From the NCBI GenBank assembly GCA_937872895.1, contig CALMUP010000009.1:62001-126000 (forward strand): a DNA stretch of 64,000 nucleotides. The letters run 5' to 3'. The translations under genes and the position numbers were made by a program. Positions 62,996 to 64,000 of the stretch are shown one piece after another. The notes under the pieces were generated by a model. That model saw only the letters and a list, made by a program, of their open reading frames with translations, was not told the origin of the DNA and ran no database searches. Each line of letters starts with the position of its first letter. Position 1 is the first letter of the stretch. This stretch comes from an uncultured Verrucomicrobiota bacterium (lineage in GTDB: Bacteria; Verrucomicrobiota; Kiritimatiellia; CAIVKH01).

Positions 62996-64000
62996 TTATT
63001 CGATGTCCAGCGCCGTTCGAGCCGCCACCGGAGCCATCGCGGCGAGCACTTCCAGCCGTTCGCTCAACACCGCCTTGCGCGTGGCGAGCGCCTCGTAGCG
63101 GGTCCGCTCCGCGTCGCCTTCCAGCACCCGGCGGGGTTCCATGATGAAGTGCCGGCGCAGGCTGTCGAGGTTGCGCGGGTCGATGGCCCCGGTGATCGGG
63201 TGCTCCGGGCGCGGCGTGAGCGCGTACAGGGTCTGGCCGGCCAGCAGGTAATAGCCCTCGGGATCCAATCCGAATTCCGCCAGCAACTGTTCGTTGACCC
63301 GGTCGAGCTGCCGCGCCTGCCGTGTGATCAGGTCGGCGCGGGCCTTCGCCTCGTCAAACGGCGGCGTGCCGATCCATGACCGCACGGTCCGTGGCGGGAA
63401 GATGATCGGCACCTCCGTTGTCCCGCGCCGCAGCGGGGTGTAGGTGAACGGGGTGATCCAGGGGGCCGGGGCCAGCGAGCGTGGCTGCGCGGCGAGATCG
63501 GTCGCGGGATCGATCAGCCGCCGCGGGGCCCGCCCGTTGAGCACGCACCAGGCATCGGCATAGACCTGCGGCCGCGGCTGTCCGGCCCGTTCCTGTTCCG
63601 CCGCCAGCCAGTGCGCCCCCTGCAGGATCATGTCCGGCCGCGTGGCCATCCGGACCGCCTGCCAACCGGTCATGAATTGTTCCGGCCGCACGGTGTCCGT
63701 CCGGCCCGTCGCCGGTTCCACCACCCGGTAGGTCACCCATCCCTGCTTGCTGCGCAACTTCATCCGCCAGGAAAACCGGTGGCCTTCCTCGGTCCAGGCT
63801 ACATCGCCCGGATACACCCAGTGGCGCAGCGGAAGCAGCAGTTGCACCGCTGCATAGGCCGCGAGTGCGACCAGCAGGGCGGGCCGTACCACGGTCCGTT
63901 CCGGTTTGGCCGGGGTGACGGGGGCGCGACCGCGCGAGACCAGCCGGGCGATCTGTTCCGGCGGGAAGAACAGGAAGGTCGAGGCGAGCATCATCCATGG
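62996..64000 (-). CDS. Vitamin K-dependent gamma-carboxylase homologue, C-terminal part (cut by window edge)
   Basis: The reading frame runs off the right edge; 335 codons are visible and the N-terminal part is missing. The visible start PWMMLASTFLFFPPEQIARL is the family membrane segment before the lumenal/periplasmic domain. A transmembrane helix follows (ALLVALAAYAAVQLLLP), then the highly characteristic LRHWVYPGDVAWTEEGHRFSWRMKLRSKQG block. Bacterial homologues, described in Leptospira and elsewhere, share this HTTM/gamma-carboxylase architecture, but their substrates are mostly unknown. The catalytic lysine region lies outside the window. It converges on the TpsA gene. A relationship between the two is only a guess. 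Confidence 0.85.
   Translation of the reverse strand, partial: PWMMLASTFLFFPPEQIARLVSRGRAPVTPAKPERTVVRPALLVALAAYAAVQLLLPLRHWVYPGDVAWTEEGHRFSWRMKLRSKQGWVTYRVVEPATGRTDTVRPEQFMTGWQAVRMATRPDMILQGAHWLAAEQERAGQPRPQVYADAWCVLNGRAPRRLIDPATDLAAQPRSLAPAPWITPFTYTPLRRGTTEVPIIFPPRTVRSWIGTPPFDEAKARADLITRQARQLDRVNEQLLAEFGLDPEGYYLLAGQTLYALTPRPEHPITGAIDPRNLDSLRRHFIMEPRRVLEGDAERTRYEALATRKAVLSERLEVLAAMAPVAARTALDIE

Overview
The window is high-GC bacterial chromosome (roughly 60-65% by eye, not computed) from a Gram-negative organism. Outer-membrane and export components (a TpsB transporter, a probable beta-barrel protein, lipoproteins) show the envelope type. The mix of giant repeat-rich secreted proteins, a eukaryotic-type UDP-glucose pyrophosphorylase, a bacterial gamma-carboxylase homologue, many hybrid sensor kinases with GG(V/I)AHDFNN boxes and a REP-type transposase would fit the Verrucomicrobiota/Kiritimatiellota/Planctomycetota group. 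This is inference from gene content; there is no rRNA or other marker that settles it.

Layout. 1-3563: a tightly overlapping cluster with a cut-off gene end, a fused ICMT-like methyltransferase/FAD monooxygenase, a UbiE-like methyltransferase and a second methyltransferase. It resembles phenolic-lipid or quinone tailoring loci. 3555-8912: UGP2-type uridylyltransferase, a REP-associated tyrosine transposase inside a perfect 20-bp inverted repeat, and leuS with a clear promoter. 8932-23627: a probable outer-membrane protein, a helical-repeat protein, a sensor PP2C phosphatase, a Cu+ ATPase (copA), prfC, a 1.2-kb-codon hybrid sensor kinase, tpx with its own promoter and terminator, two small secreted proteins, an endonuclease/exonuclease/phosphatase-fold lipoprotein and a TPR protein. 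23973-30593: one enormous secreted protein with two complete GH13 amylase catalytic domains, framed by a good sigma70-type promoter and a strong terminator. 30771-42537: a double zinc-ribbon protein, a GAF histidine kinase, a PAS hybrid kinase, an NTF2-like secreted protein, pckA, a cysteine-free thioredoxin-fold protein, an RfbD-like reductase, a LysM lipoprotein, an amidohydrolase and archaeal-type phosphoglycerate mutase. 42613-62797: a periplasmic-binding-domain hybrid kinase diverges from a four-gene secretion operon: giant modular surface protein, duplicated-domain periplasmic protein, TpsB transporter and a 3081-residue TpsA exoprotein. 62996-64000: the C-terminal part of a vitamin K-dependent gamma-carboxylase homologue that runs off the right edge.

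How the parts fit. The right-hand 17 kb looks like a dedicated two-partner secretion locus: TpsB would export the haemagglutinin-like TpsA, and the two upstream secreted proteins are probably co-expressed with it. The hybrid kinase next door is positioned to sense a small solute. The amylase is a free-standing polysaccharide-degradation gene. Central metabolism genes (leuS, pckA, phosphoglycerate mutase, UDP-glucose pyrophosphorylase) are interspersed, so this is ordinary chromosome carrying large accessory surface genes rather than a plasmid or prophage. No rRNA, convincing tRNA, CRISPR array or phage genes were seen.
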